NCBI RefSeq assembly: GCF_902497995.1
Contig: NZ_CABVII010000002.1
Coordinates: 186,001-250,000, forward strand
Length of the DNA: 64,000 bases
Direction: 5' to 3'
DNA from: Pseudomonas fluorescens
GTDB taxonomy: Bacteria; Pseudomonadota; Gammaproteobacteria; Pseudomonadales; Pseudomonadaceae
In this document: in pieces, positions 26,180 to 34,075 of the stretch
Position numbering within the stretch: position 1 is the stretch's first letter
Layout: every line of letters begins with the position of its first letter
Program-made: the position numbers and the translations under genes
Notes under the pieces: generated by a model
The model's input: only the letters and a program-made list of their open reading frames with translations
What the model was told of the DNA's origin: nothing
Databases searched by the model: none

Positions 26180-27070
26180 ATGTCGCAAGGTGCTGCCACG
26201 CGCTATCCGTTGGTCCTGGTTCCGGGAATGCTCGGGTTTATCCGTCTGCTGCTCTATCCATACTGGTACGGGATTGTTTCGGCGCTGCGGCGGGAGGGGG
26301 CAACGGTGATTGCGGTGCAGGTCTCGCCGCTCAACTCAACCGAGGTGCGCGGTGAACAACTGCTGGCGCGGATCGAGGAGATTGTGCGGGAAACCGGGGC
26401 CGAGAAAGTCAACCTGATCGGCCATAGCCAGGGCTCGCTCACCGCCCGTTATGCCGCCGCCAAACGCCCCGATCGGGTCGCCTCGGTCACGTCGGTGGCG
26501 GGGCCCAATCACGGTTCGGAGCTGGCGGATTACCTGCACAAGCATTACCCGGCAGACAGCGCCAAGGGTCGCCTGCTCGCCGTTTTGCTGCGACTGATCG
26601 GTGCGTTGATGAGCCTGCTGGAAACCGGCTACCGCGGGCCGAAGCTGCCCGTGGATATCCCGGCCTCGCATCAGTCGCTGACCACTGAAGGCGTGGCGCT
26701 GTTCAATCAACGTTATCCACAGGGGTTGCCGCTGACTTGGGGCGGGCAGGGGCCTGAAGAGGTCAACGGCGTGCGTTATTACTCCTGGTCCGGGACCTTG
26801 CAGCCGGGCAAGACCGATAGCGGACGCAATCTGTTTGACGGGACCAATCGAAGTTGCCGCTTGTTTGCCAGGACCTTCGTGCGCGAAGTCGGGCATTGCG
26901 ACGGGATGGTCGGGCGTTACAGCTCGCATCTCGGGACAGTGATTGGTGATGAATACCCGTTGGATCACTTTGATATCGTCAATCAGTCGCTGGGACTGGT
27001 CGGAAAGGGTGCGCAGCCGGTACGGTTGTTTGTCGAGCATGCGGCGCGGTTGAAAGCGGCCGGGGTTTAG
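26180..27070 (+). CDS. Triacylglycerol lipase (family I), no signal peptide
   Basis: This 296-residue alpha/beta hydrolase closely follows the LipA-type lipases: LVLVPGMLGFIRLLLYPYWY (oxyanion region), nucleophile Ser83 in LIGHSQGSLTARYAA, Asp241 in HCDGMVGRYSSHLG and His263 in PLDHFDIVNQSLGLV, which complete the triad. Unlike secreted LipA it starts directly at MSQGAATRYPLVLV, with no signal peptide, and no lipase foldase gene is adjacent. The usual disulfide cysteines are not both apparent. It may act in the cytoplasm or have lost its export signal. Confidence 0.88.
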   Translation: MSQGAATRYPLVLVPGMLGFIRLLLYPYWYGIVSALRREGATVIAVQVSPLNSTEVRGEQLLARIEEIVRETGAEKVNLIGHSQGSLTARYAAAKRPDRVASVTSVAGPNHGSELADYLHKHYPADSAKGRLLAVLLRLIGALMSLLETGYRGPKLPVDIPASHQSLTTEGVALFNQRYPQGLPLTWGGQGPEEVNGVRYYSWSGTLQPGKTDSGRNLFDGTNRSCRLFARTFVREVGHCDGMVGRYSSHLGTVIGDEYPLDHFDIVNQSLGLVGKGAQPVRLFVEHAARLKAAGV

Positions 27071-27088
27071 CAGGTCGACCGAGTCATC

Positions 27089-27190
27089 GTTCTTCGTCGG
27101 AACGCCGCCCGGAGCCGGCTCCCACAGGCAATGTATGGCGAATACAAAATCTGTGGGCAACCGAGACCAATGTGCGAGCCTGCTCGCGAA
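27089..27190. repeat. Degenerate REP pair
   Basis: Remnants such as GGAGCCGGCTCCCACAGG and GTGCGAGCCTGCTCGCGAA flank an 80-base middle. The cores have several mismatches compared with the other copies in this window. Confidence 0.5.
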
Positions 27191-27200
27191 TGACGTCAGG

Positions 27201-28088
27201 TCAGGCGGCGCAAGGCCTACGGCCCAACACGGTGGTCCAGCGCTCCGAAACAATCACCCCACCCAAGGTCAGTAACCCGCCCACCAGGTGATACATCGCC
27301 AATTGCTCGTGCAGCACCACCGCCGCAATCAGCGCCGTAATCAACGGCAGCAGGTTGAAAAACAGCGTGGTCCGGCTCGGCCCAAGGCGCACCACGGCCT
27401 GCATCCACGCCAGTGGCGCAATCATCGAGGCGAGCAGGCAGGCGTATAACACCAGCGGAATGTTCTGCAGAGTCAGACCGATTTTCGGCGAGGCGAGGAA
27501 CAGCGGAAACAACACAAGCACTGCCACCAGTACCTGCAAATACAGCAACACCAGCGGCGGCAAGCGCAATTGCCACTTTTTCAGCAGGGTGCTGTAGACC
27601 GCATAGGCCAGGGTGGCGATCAGCATCATCGCGTCGCCCAGGTTGACCCCGTGCTCGAGCAATGCGCTGAGGCTGCCGGACGACACCACCACCAAAACCC
27701 CCGCAAACGACAGTACGGCACCGGCCAACGCACCCGCGGTCAGGCGCTGGCCGAGGCTGATGATCGCCATGGCCAGCGACATCAGAGGCATTAGCGACAG
27801 GATGATCCCCATGTTGGTGGCCGAGGTCATGCTCGCGGCGAAGTACGCCAGGCTCTGATAGACCGCCATGCCCAGCACGCCGAGGATGAAGATTTTGCCC
27901 AGGTTTGGACGGATCGCCGGCCAATGGGTGATCACCGGTTTAAGCATGAATGGCGTGAACAGGATCCCGGCCAGCAGCCAGCGGTAGAAGCCAATCTCGG
28001 CGGGGTAAATCGCTCCAGCCGACATTTTGGTGATCACGGTGTTGCCGGCCCAAATGAAAATGGCCAGCAGGGGATAAGCGTATTGCAT
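27201..28088 (-). CDS. DMT-superfamily transporter (EamA)
   Basis: This 295-residue inner-membrane protein has about ten hydrophobic helices arranged as two EamA halves: AIFIWAGNTVITKMSAGAIY at the start of the first and DAMMLIATLAYAVYSTLLKK at the start of the second. Such proteins export or import small metabolites, but the substrate is not predictable from sequence. It is transcribed alone, converging with the lipase. Confidence 0.88.
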   Translation of the reverse strand: MQYAYPLLAIFIWAGNTVITKMSAGAIYPAEIGFYRWLLAGILFTPFMLKPVITHWPAIRPNLGKIFILGVLGMAVYQSLAYFAASMTSATNMGIILSLMPLMSLAMAIISLGQRLTAGALAGAVLSFAGVLVVVSSGSLSALLEHGVNLGDAMMLIATLAYAVYSTLLKKWQLRLPPLVLLYLQVLVAVLVLFPLFLASPKIGLTLQNIPLVLYACLLASMIAPLAWMQAVVRLGPSRTTLFFNLLPLITALIAAVVLHEQLAMYHLVGGLLTLGGVIVSERWTTVLGRRPCAA

Positions 28089-28299
28089 TGGAAAAACCAG
28101 AATATTGATGAGGCGTGATTATCGCCTGTCTGGATGCAAGCCTATACGGCGATCCGGACAAATGTTTCAACGCCAGGCCGGACGCACACCGGAGCAGTAT
28201 CGACGCAGCCATTTGGAGAGCCGATGAAGGTGTAACAAGTGTTGTCTACACTGCAGAACGAGGCCGCGCCCCTCGTTGCGGCAATAAGGAGAAAACTCC

Positions 28300-28605
28300 A
28301 TGAAGATGTTGCATGTCCCTTTGTTGATGATCGGTGTACTGATGTGCGCCCAGGGTTTCGCCGCCACTGAGCAACAGAACAAGATGACCACCTGCAACGC
28401 CGACGCCACCGCAAAAAGCCTCAAGGGCGACGAGCGCAAGGCCTTCATGAGTACTTGCCTCAAAGCTGCGCCGGCAGCGGATGCCGCCAAACCCATGACT
28501 CCCCAGCAAGAAAAGATGAAAACCTGCAACGCCGATGCCGCGACTAAAGCCCTCAAGGGTGATGAGCGCAAGGCGTTCATGAGTGACTGTCTGAAGAAAA
28601 AATAA
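28300..28605 (+). CDS. psiF: PsiF-family periplasmic protein
   Basis: This 101-residue protein has signal peptide MKMLHVPLLMIGVLMCAQGF-AA followed by two PsiF units, each CNADA.(A/T)K.LKGDERKAFMS.CLK. In E. coli psiF is induced by phosphate starvation; its role is unknown. AAGGAG lies nine bases before the ATG. No clear Pho box could be assigned upstream. Confidence 0.92.
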   Translation: MKMLHVPLLMIGVLMCAQGFAATEQQNKMTTCNADATAKSLKGDERKAFMSTCLKAAPAADAAKPMTPQQEKMKTCNADAATKALKGDERKAFMSDCLKKK

Positions 28606-28681
28606 ATATTCGGTTGGGATGTGCTGTCACCGGAACGCTGGCAGACTGCCAATCCTTTTACGCCGTTCGTTTTGAGGCTGT

Positions 28682-29695
28682 ATGCCAACGTTTTCTCAAC
28701 GCCAAGTCTTGCTGATAATCAGTTGGGTCATCATCTTTGGTGGTTTGCTGCTGGTGATCCCGTTGCGGCTGCTGCCCAGCCTGCTGGCCGGGCTGCTGGT
28801 GTTCGAACTGGTCAACATGCTCACCCCACAATTGCAGCGGCTGATCGAAGGCCGGCGTGCGCGCTGGCTGGCGGTGGCATTGCTCGGCACATTAGTGGTG
28901 AGTGTGCTGGCGTTGATCTTTGCCGGCGCCATCAGCTTTCTGCTGCACGAGGCGGAAAACCCCGGCGCTTCCCTCGACAAATTCATGGGCGTGGTCGACC
29001 GGGCGCGCGGGCAACTGCCGCCGTTCATCGACGCCTATCTGCCGGCCAGTGCCGCCGAATTTCGCGTGGCGATCGGCGAGTGGATGAGCAAGCACCTGAG
29101 TGACTTGCAACTGGTGGGCAAGGACGCGGCGCACATGTTCGTGACGCTGCTGATCGGCATGGTGCTGGGGGCGATCATTGCCTTGCAGCGGGTGCCGGAT
29201 TTGACCAAGCGCAAGCCTCTGGCCGCCGCACTGTTCGATCGTCTGCACCTGCTGGTCCAGGCGTTTCGTAACATCGTGTTCGCCCAGATCAAGATTTCCC
29301 TGCTCAATACCTTCTTCACCGGGATTTTCCTGGCGGTGGTCCTGCCGATGTTCGGCATCAAGCTGCCGCTGACCAAGACCCTGATCGTGCTGACCTTCCT
29401 GCTCGGCTTGTTGCCGGTGATCGGCAACCTGATGTCCAATACCCTGATCACCATTGTCGGTTTGTCGCTATCGATCTGGGTGGCGGTGGCGGCGCTGGGT
29501 TACCTGATCGTTATCCACAAGCTCGAATACTTTCTCAATGCGCGCATCGTTGGCGGGCAGATCAGTGCCAAGTCGTGGGAGTTGCTCTTGGCAATGCTGG
29601 TGTTCGAGGCCGCGTTCGGCCTGCCGGGGGTGGTGGCGGGGCCGATTTATTATGCGTATCTGAAGAGCGAGTTGAAGCAGGTGGGGATGGTTTGA
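28682..29695 (+). CDS. AI-2E family transporter (PerM/YdiK type)
   Basis: This 337-residue inner-membrane protein has eight or so helices in the AI-2E/PerM pattern: paired helices at the N terminus (LLIISWVIIFGGLLLVIPL), a soluble segment of about 100 residues, then helices including FLLGLLPVIGNLMSNTLITI and the family end FGLPGVVAGPIYYAYLKSEL. Members export small solutes or, in a few cases, act as Na+/H+ antiporters; AI-2 export is a label, not shown here. Confidence 0.87.
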   Translation: MPTFSQRQVLLIISWVIIFGGLLLVIPLRLLPSLLAGLLVFELVNMLTPQLQRLIEGRRARWLAVALLGTLVVSVLALIFAGAISFLLHEAENPGASLDKFMGVVDRARGQLPPFIDAYLPASAAEFRVAIGEWMSKHLSDLQLVGKDAAHMFVTLLIGMVLGAIIALQRVPDLTKRKPLAAALFDRLHLLVQAFRNIVFAQIKISLLNTFFTGIFLAVVLPMFGIKLPLTKTLIVLTFLLGLLPVIGNLMSNTLITIVGLSLSIWVAVAALGYLIVIHKLEYFLNARIVGGQISAKSWELLLAMLVFEAAFGLPGVVAGPIYYAYLKSELKQVGMV

Positions 29696-29727
29696 TCCGG
29701 TAAGAATATGTGTTGCCTGAGCGGGCC

Positions 29728-29813
29728 CCTTCGCGAGCAAGCCCGCTCCCACATTTGACCGCATTCCATCTGGAAAATCCGGTCTAATGTGGGAGCGGGC
29801 TTGCCCGCGAAGG
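29728..29813. repeat. REP/REPIN inverted repeat
   Basis: CCTTCGCGAGCAAGCCCGCT...CACA pairs with TGTGGGAGCGGGCTTGCCCG...GAAGG. It lies between the convergent transporter and Hsp70-like genes. Confidence 0.85.
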
Positions 29814-29831
29814 GCGCACTTCGGTTTCGGA

Positions 29832-31106
29832 TCAATCCATCGTGCCGTAACGCTTCATCGCTTCAATCGCCAACCCGCTGCCGATGCTGCCAAAAATGTT
29901 CCCTTCCACATGCCGCGCATTCGGCAACATCGCCGAAACACTGTTGCGCAGCGCCGGAATCCCGCTCGAGCCACCGGTGAAGAACACCGTATCCACCTGA
30001 TCGACCCGCACATTCGCATCGTTGAGCAACTGCGTGACGCTGTTGCGCACGCGCTCGAGCAGGTTGTCGATGGCTGATTCGAACAGTGCCCGGCTCAATT
30101 CCACGCTCAGTCCTGGCTCGATGCGGTCCAGCGGCACATGGCGGCTGTCGGCGTGGGTCAGCTGGATCTTGGTCTCTTCCACTTCCATGGCCAGCCAATG
30201 CCCGGCGCGCTGGTCGATCAGCTTGAACAGACGGTCGATGCCGCCGGTGTCTTCGATGTCGTAACGCATGCTGCCCAGGGCTCGCGTCGACTTCTGCGAG
30301 TACACCGAGTTGATGGTGTGCCAGGTCGCCAGGTTCATGTGGTGGCTGGTGGGCATGTAGGCGCCGCTCTTCATGCGACTGCCGTAGCCGAACAGCGGCA
30401 TCAGGCCCTGCAGGCTCAATTGCTTGTCGAAATCGGTCCCGCCGATGTGCACACCGCCGGTGGCGAGGATGTCGTCGTGACGGTTGTCGTGGTTACGACG
30501 CTCGGGCGACAGGCGCACCAGCGAGAAGTCGGAGGTACCACCACCGATGTCGACGATCAGTACCAACTCTTCCTTTTCAATGGTCGACTCATAGTCGAAC
30601 GCTGCGGCAATCGGCTCGTACTGGAACGACACGTCCTTGAAACCGATGGCGCGGGCCACATCCACCAAGGTGTTTTCCGCTTCCTGGTCGGCCATCTCAT
30701 CGTCGTCGACGAAGAACACCGGACGCCCCAGCACCACTTCCTCGAACTCCCGACCGGCGGCCGTTTCTGCGCGCTTCTTCAATTGGCCGATGAACAGCCC
30801 GAGCAGGTCCTTGAACGGCATCGCGGTGCCGAGGACGCTGGTGTCGTGCTTGATCAGCTTGGAGCCCAGCAGGCTCTTGAGCGAGCGCATCAGCCGGCCT
30901 TCGTAGCCTTCCAGGTACTCGTGCAGCGCCAGCCGACCGTACACCGGGCGACGTTCTTCCATGTTGAAGAACACCACTGACGGCAAGGTGATCTTGTCGT
31001 CCTCCAGCGCGATCAGCGTTTCCATGCCGGGGCGCAGCCAGCCGACGGTGGAGTTGGACGTGCCGAAGTCGATACCACAGGCACGGGCTGGAGATGCGTT
31101 TTTCAT
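29832..31106 (-). CDS. Hsp70-family protein (YegD-like)
   Basis: This 424-residue actin-fold ATPase has phosphate-1 CGIDFGTSNSTVGWL, phosphate-2 LIVDIGGGTSDFSLV and adenosine motif VFFTGGSSGIPALRN. It lacks the substrate-binding domain and lid of DnaK, like E. coli YegD. The start MKNASPARACGIDFG at 31106 is chosen over an earlier in-frame ATG at 31151. It is divergent from cbpA, which encodes a J-domain protein, so the two may work as an unconventional Hsp70/Hsp40 pair. Confidence 0.88.
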   Translation of the reverse strand: MKNASPARACGIDFGTSNSTVGWLRPGMETLIALEDDKITLPSVVFFNMEERRPVYGRLALHEYLEGYEGRLMRSLKSLLGSKLIKHDTSVLGTAMPFKDLLGLFIGQLKKRAETAAGREFEEVVLGRPVFFVDDDEMADQEAENTLVDVARAIGFKDVSFQYEPIAAAFDYESTIEKEELVLIVDIGGGTSDFSLVRLSPERRNHDNRHDDILATGGVHIGGTDFDKQLSLQGLMPLFGYGSRMKSGAYMPTSHHMNLATWHTINSVYSQKSTRALGSMRYDIEDTGGIDRLFKLIDQRAGHWLAMEVEETKIQLTHADSRHVPLDRIEPGLSVELSRALFESAIDNLLERVRNSVTQLLNDANVRVDQVDTVFFTGGSSGIPALRNSVSAMLPNARHVEGNIFGSIGSGLAIEAMKRYGTMD

Positions 31107-31202
31107 GTCTTTCAGGTTCCGGTTAAAAAACGGCCGCGCAGTGTATGTCACCGCGGCACAGATTCGAAGGCCGACTATCCGCTAAATCTCAGCTATTAGC
31201 GC

Positions 31203-31229
31203 CTTGAAAGACTATCCTTTGCCCCAAAC
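31203..31229 (+). promoter_or_regulatory. Sigma-32 type heat-shock promoter for cbpA
   Basis: CTTGAAA (31203) and CCCCAAAC (31222) with 13 bases between the CTTGAA and CCCC boxes resemble the RpoH promoter CTTGAAA-N11-14-CCCCATNT. It leaves an untranslated leader of about 170 bases before cbpA. Confidence 0.5.
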
Positions 31230-31404
31230 TTGTCTGCATTGGGCCTGGCAGCCACAGGACGGTCGCAAGAACCGCCCGCTGCTGCCGATAAACTTCTGAT
31301 GCGCTGCCCGGTCACAACCTTGAGATCGGTCAAATCCTGTGCTGCAAATCAAGTGCATGCTCTGGCAGGTGGCGCGATATCGATAACGGATGGTGATTCC
31401 CTCG

Positions 31405-32352
31405 ATGGACTTCAAAGACTATTACAAGATTCTCGGTGTGGAACCGACCGCGGACGATAAGACGATCAAGGCGGCTTATCGCAAGCTGGCGCGCAAATAC
31501 CACCCCGATGTCAGCAAGGAAAAGGACGCCGAGGCCAAGTTCAAGGACGCGTCGGAAGCCTATGAGGCGCTGAAAAGCGCCGACAAACGCGCCGAATATG
31601 ACGACTTGCGCAAATACGGCCAGCACGGCCAACCGTTCCAGGGCCCGCCGGGTTGGCAGGGACGTGGCGCGGGCGGTTTCGGTGGTGGTCAGGACACGGG
31701 CGATTTTTCGGACTTTTTCAGTTCGATTTTCGGCGGCCGTGGCCCTGGTTTCAGTGGTGGACAGTCGCGTCGCAGCACCGGACGTCGAGGGCAAGACGTG
31801 GAAATGGAATTATCGGTTTTTCTGGAAGAAACTCTCTCGAGCGAGTCGAAAAAGGTCACCTTCCAGGTGCCGCAGTACAACGCTGCGGGCCAGCATGTCA
31901 GCAATACCAGTAAAAGCCTGAACGTGAAAATCCCGGCCGGCGTGGCCGATGGCGAACGTATCCGCCTCAAGGGCCAGGGTGCACCGGGTGTCGGTGGCGG
32001 CGCCAATGGCGACTTGTATCTGATCATCCGTTTTGCGCCGCATCCGAAATACGACGTGGAAGGCGAAAACCTGATCATCACGCTGCCACTGGCACCGTGG
32101 GAGCTGGCGCTGGGCACTGAAGTGGCGGTGCCGACCCTGACCGGCAGGATCAACCTCAAGGTCCCGGCCGGCAGCCAGAACGGCCAGCGCATGCGCGCCA
32201 AGGGCCACGGCCTGATGAACAAGGCGGGCGAGCGCGGCTACCTGTTCGTGCAGCTCAAGGCGGTGATGCCGAAAACGGCGAGTGATGAGGTCAAGGCGCT
32301 GTGGCAGGAACTGGCCGGGAAAGCCGCGTTCAACCCTAGAGAACACTTCTGA
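31405..32352 (+). CDS. cbpA: DnaJ-class co-chaperone CbpA
   Basis: This 315-residue protein has an N-terminal J domain ([23 protein letters not shown] in [12 protein letters not shown]), a Gly/Phe-rich linker ([20 protein letters not shown]) and two beta-sandwich substrate-binding domains ([36 protein letters not shown]). The zinc-finger domain of DnaJ is missing, as expected for CbpA. It stimulates DnaK and binds curved DNA. Start [11 protein letters not shown] at 31405 is preferred over 31390. cbpM follows after 23 bases. Confidence 0.95.
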   Translation: MDFKDYYKILGVEPTADDKTIKAAYRKLARKYHPDVSKEKDAEAKFKDASEAYEALKSADKRAEYDDLRKYGQHGQPFQGPPGWQGRGAGGFGGGQDTGDFSDFFSSIFGGRGPGFSGGQSRRSTGRRGQDVEMELSVFLEETLSSESKKVTFQVPQYNAAGQHVSNTSKSLNVKIPAGVADGERIRLKGQGAPGVGGGANGDLYLIIRFAPHPKYDVEGENLIITLPLAPWELALGTEVAVPTLTGRINLKVPAGSQNGQRMRAKGHGLMNKAGERGYLFVQLKAVMPKTASDEVKALWQELAGKAAFNPREHF

Positions 32353-32375
32353 TCCCAGAAACGGAGTAGCCCGTC

Positions 32376-32681
32376 ATGAGCACCCCCCTGACCGTTCACC
32401 TGGACCTGGCCGAATTCTGCGAGGCGACCGACCTGTCGGACGTCTACGTGATCGAAATCGTCGAACACGGCATCCTCGAACCTCAGGGTACGCAGCCCAA
32501 GGATTGGCGTTTCAACGACTATGAACTGGCCCTGGCCAAGCGTGCCGCCAAGCTGCGGCACGACCTGGAGCTGGAGTGGGAAGGTGTTGCCCTGGCGCTG
32601 GACCTGCTTGAAGAGGTCCAGCAGCTAAGGGCGGAGAACCGGATGCTCAAGCAGCGGTTGGGGCGGTTGGTGGTCGAGTAG
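32376..32681 (+). CDS. cbpM: Chaperone modulator CbpM
   Basis: This 101-residue MerR-like protein binds the J domain of CbpA and inhibits it. It shows the short helix-turn-helix-like part LDLAEFCEATDLSDVYVIEI, the segment WRFNDYELALAKRAAKLRHD and a coiled-coil end (LLEEVQQLRAENRMLKQRLG). Cotranscribed with cbpA. Confidence 0.93.
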   Translation: MSTPLTVHLDLAEFCEATDLSDVYVIEIVEHGILEPQGTQPKDWRFNDYELALAKRAAKLRHDLELEWEGVALALDLLEEVQQLRAENRMLKQRLGRLVVE

Positions 32682-32699
32682 CTCCACAAAGCCCTTGTT

Positions 32700-33824
32700 T
32701 CAGATCCGGCGGGGCAACACCACGGTAAACAGCGTGCCATCGGCCTCATTGGAGCTGACCTCGATCGTCCCGGTGTGGGCGTCGACCACTTCCTTGACGA
32801 TAAACAGACCCAGACCGAGGCTGGTGGAGGGCTGGCCGAGTTCTTCGTCGGCACTGCGCACCAGTGGATCGAAAAGGGTGGCCATTGCATTCTCGGGAAT
32901 CGGCGTGCCGTAGTTGCGCACCGTGAGGCGAACCCTGTCTGGCTCGCCACTGAGGGTGACGGTCACATCACGCTTGTTCAAACCATGCTGCAACGCATTG
33001 CCGATCAGGTTTTGCAGGAGTTGGTCCAGTCGCCCGGCATCCCAGACGCCTCGGGTGTCACCGGATATGTTCAGTGTCGGGTCGCACTCCGGGTTGCCGG
33101 CACAGGCCTCGGCAATCGCGGCATGGGCGGCGTCCGCCAGATCCATGGGGACAGGTTCGATCGGCAGGCTCTTGCCCAGGCGACTGCGCACCAGCTCCAG
33201 CAAATCGCCGACCATCACCGCCATATGCCGCGCGCCGCGCTTGATGTTGATCGCGCACGTCAGCGCATTGCCTTCGAGCGTCGCCTTGCGCAGCAGCAGT
33301 TCGGTGGACATGCTCACCGCTTGCAGCGGCGCACGCAGGTCATGGCCAAGGATCGCCAGAAAGATGTCCCGCGAATGATTGACCTGTTCGGCATAGGCCG
33401 CGGTGGACTCGGCAAGGGCTTCGTCGATGGCTTCGTTGAAGCGGATCATGTCCTGGAAATACGTCATGTCCGGTGATTCCAGGCTGTCGACCCACAGACG
33501 AATCACGCAGGCACGCAAATGGCGGAACTCGGACGTCATTTGCACCAGATCGAACCCGACGTTGTGACGCAGCTCCCCATGACAGGCCGCGGCCAGGTCC
33601 AGGCTCGGGGTTTTCTCCGGGCCTTGGCCTTTGGCTTTGGCCGCCTGTTCGCTGACGGTCTGTGCCTTGCGCATATCGGCTGAGGCGGCCAGCAGGATCG
33701 ACTTGGCGTGATCGCGCAATGTGGTGCGGTCCAGAGAATCGTCGGCGCCGATGGCTTCGGCGAACTTTTCCCATTCGTCAACGATGCGATCTACGTGCTG
33801 CACGATGAATTCAGATAAACGCAT
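32700..33824 (-). CDS. Cytoplasmic sensor histidine kinase with RsbRD-like N domain
   Basis: This 374-residue kinase has no membrane segment. Residues 1-150 are helical (EFIVQHVDRIVDEWEKFAEA) and resemble the RsbRD sensor domain. The H box is DIFLAILGHDLRAPLQAV with His161; the ATPase part contains the N box LLQNLIGNALQHG and G boxes GLGLFIVKEVVDAHTGTIEV. No response regulator lies beside it, so it is an orphan. ATG 33824 gives MRLSEFIVQHV; its ribosome site is weak. It converges on cbpM with only 18 bases between stops. Confidence 0.85.
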   Translation of the reverse strand: MRLSEFIVQHVDRIVDEWEKFAEAIGADDSLDRTTLRDHAKSILLAASADMRKAQTVSEQAAKAKGQGPEKTPSLDLAAACHGELRHNVGFDLVQMTSEFRHLRACVIRLWVDSLESPDMTYFQDMIRFNEAIDEALAESTAAYAEQVNHSRDIFLAILGHDLRAPLQAVSMSTELLLRKATLEGNALTCAINIKRGARHMAVMVGDLLELVRSRLGKSLPIEPVPMDLADAAHAAIAEACAGNPECDPTLNISGDTRGVWDAGRLDQLLQNLIGNALQHGLNKRDVTVTLSGEPDRVRLTVRNYGTPIPENAMATLFDPLVRSADEELGQPSTSLGLGLFIVKEVVDAHTGTIEVSSNEADGTLFTVVLPRRI

Positions 33825-34075
33825 GGCTGGGCGTCTGCATGGCAATGATAGCCAATGAGTGTGGCGCATCCTGGCGCCTTTGTCGTGTCCGTGCTGCAAA
33901 CGCCGATGAAGAGGCACTGATGTGGCTGTAAGGTGTTATTCAGTTATTTTTTTATACGGTTAATTGAATGGATATGGCGGTTTGCTCAGGCATTTCGATG
34001 GATTTTTGATTTGTTGTTTTTGACCGGTAGTGAGTAAATTGAAAGCTCAATTGAATAGCATACGGATTATGCGAA

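Noticed and set aside
28089..28299. Pho box upstream of psiF
   Set aside because: TGTAACAAGTGTTGTCT is only loosely similar to the direct-repeat consensus and cannot be supported.
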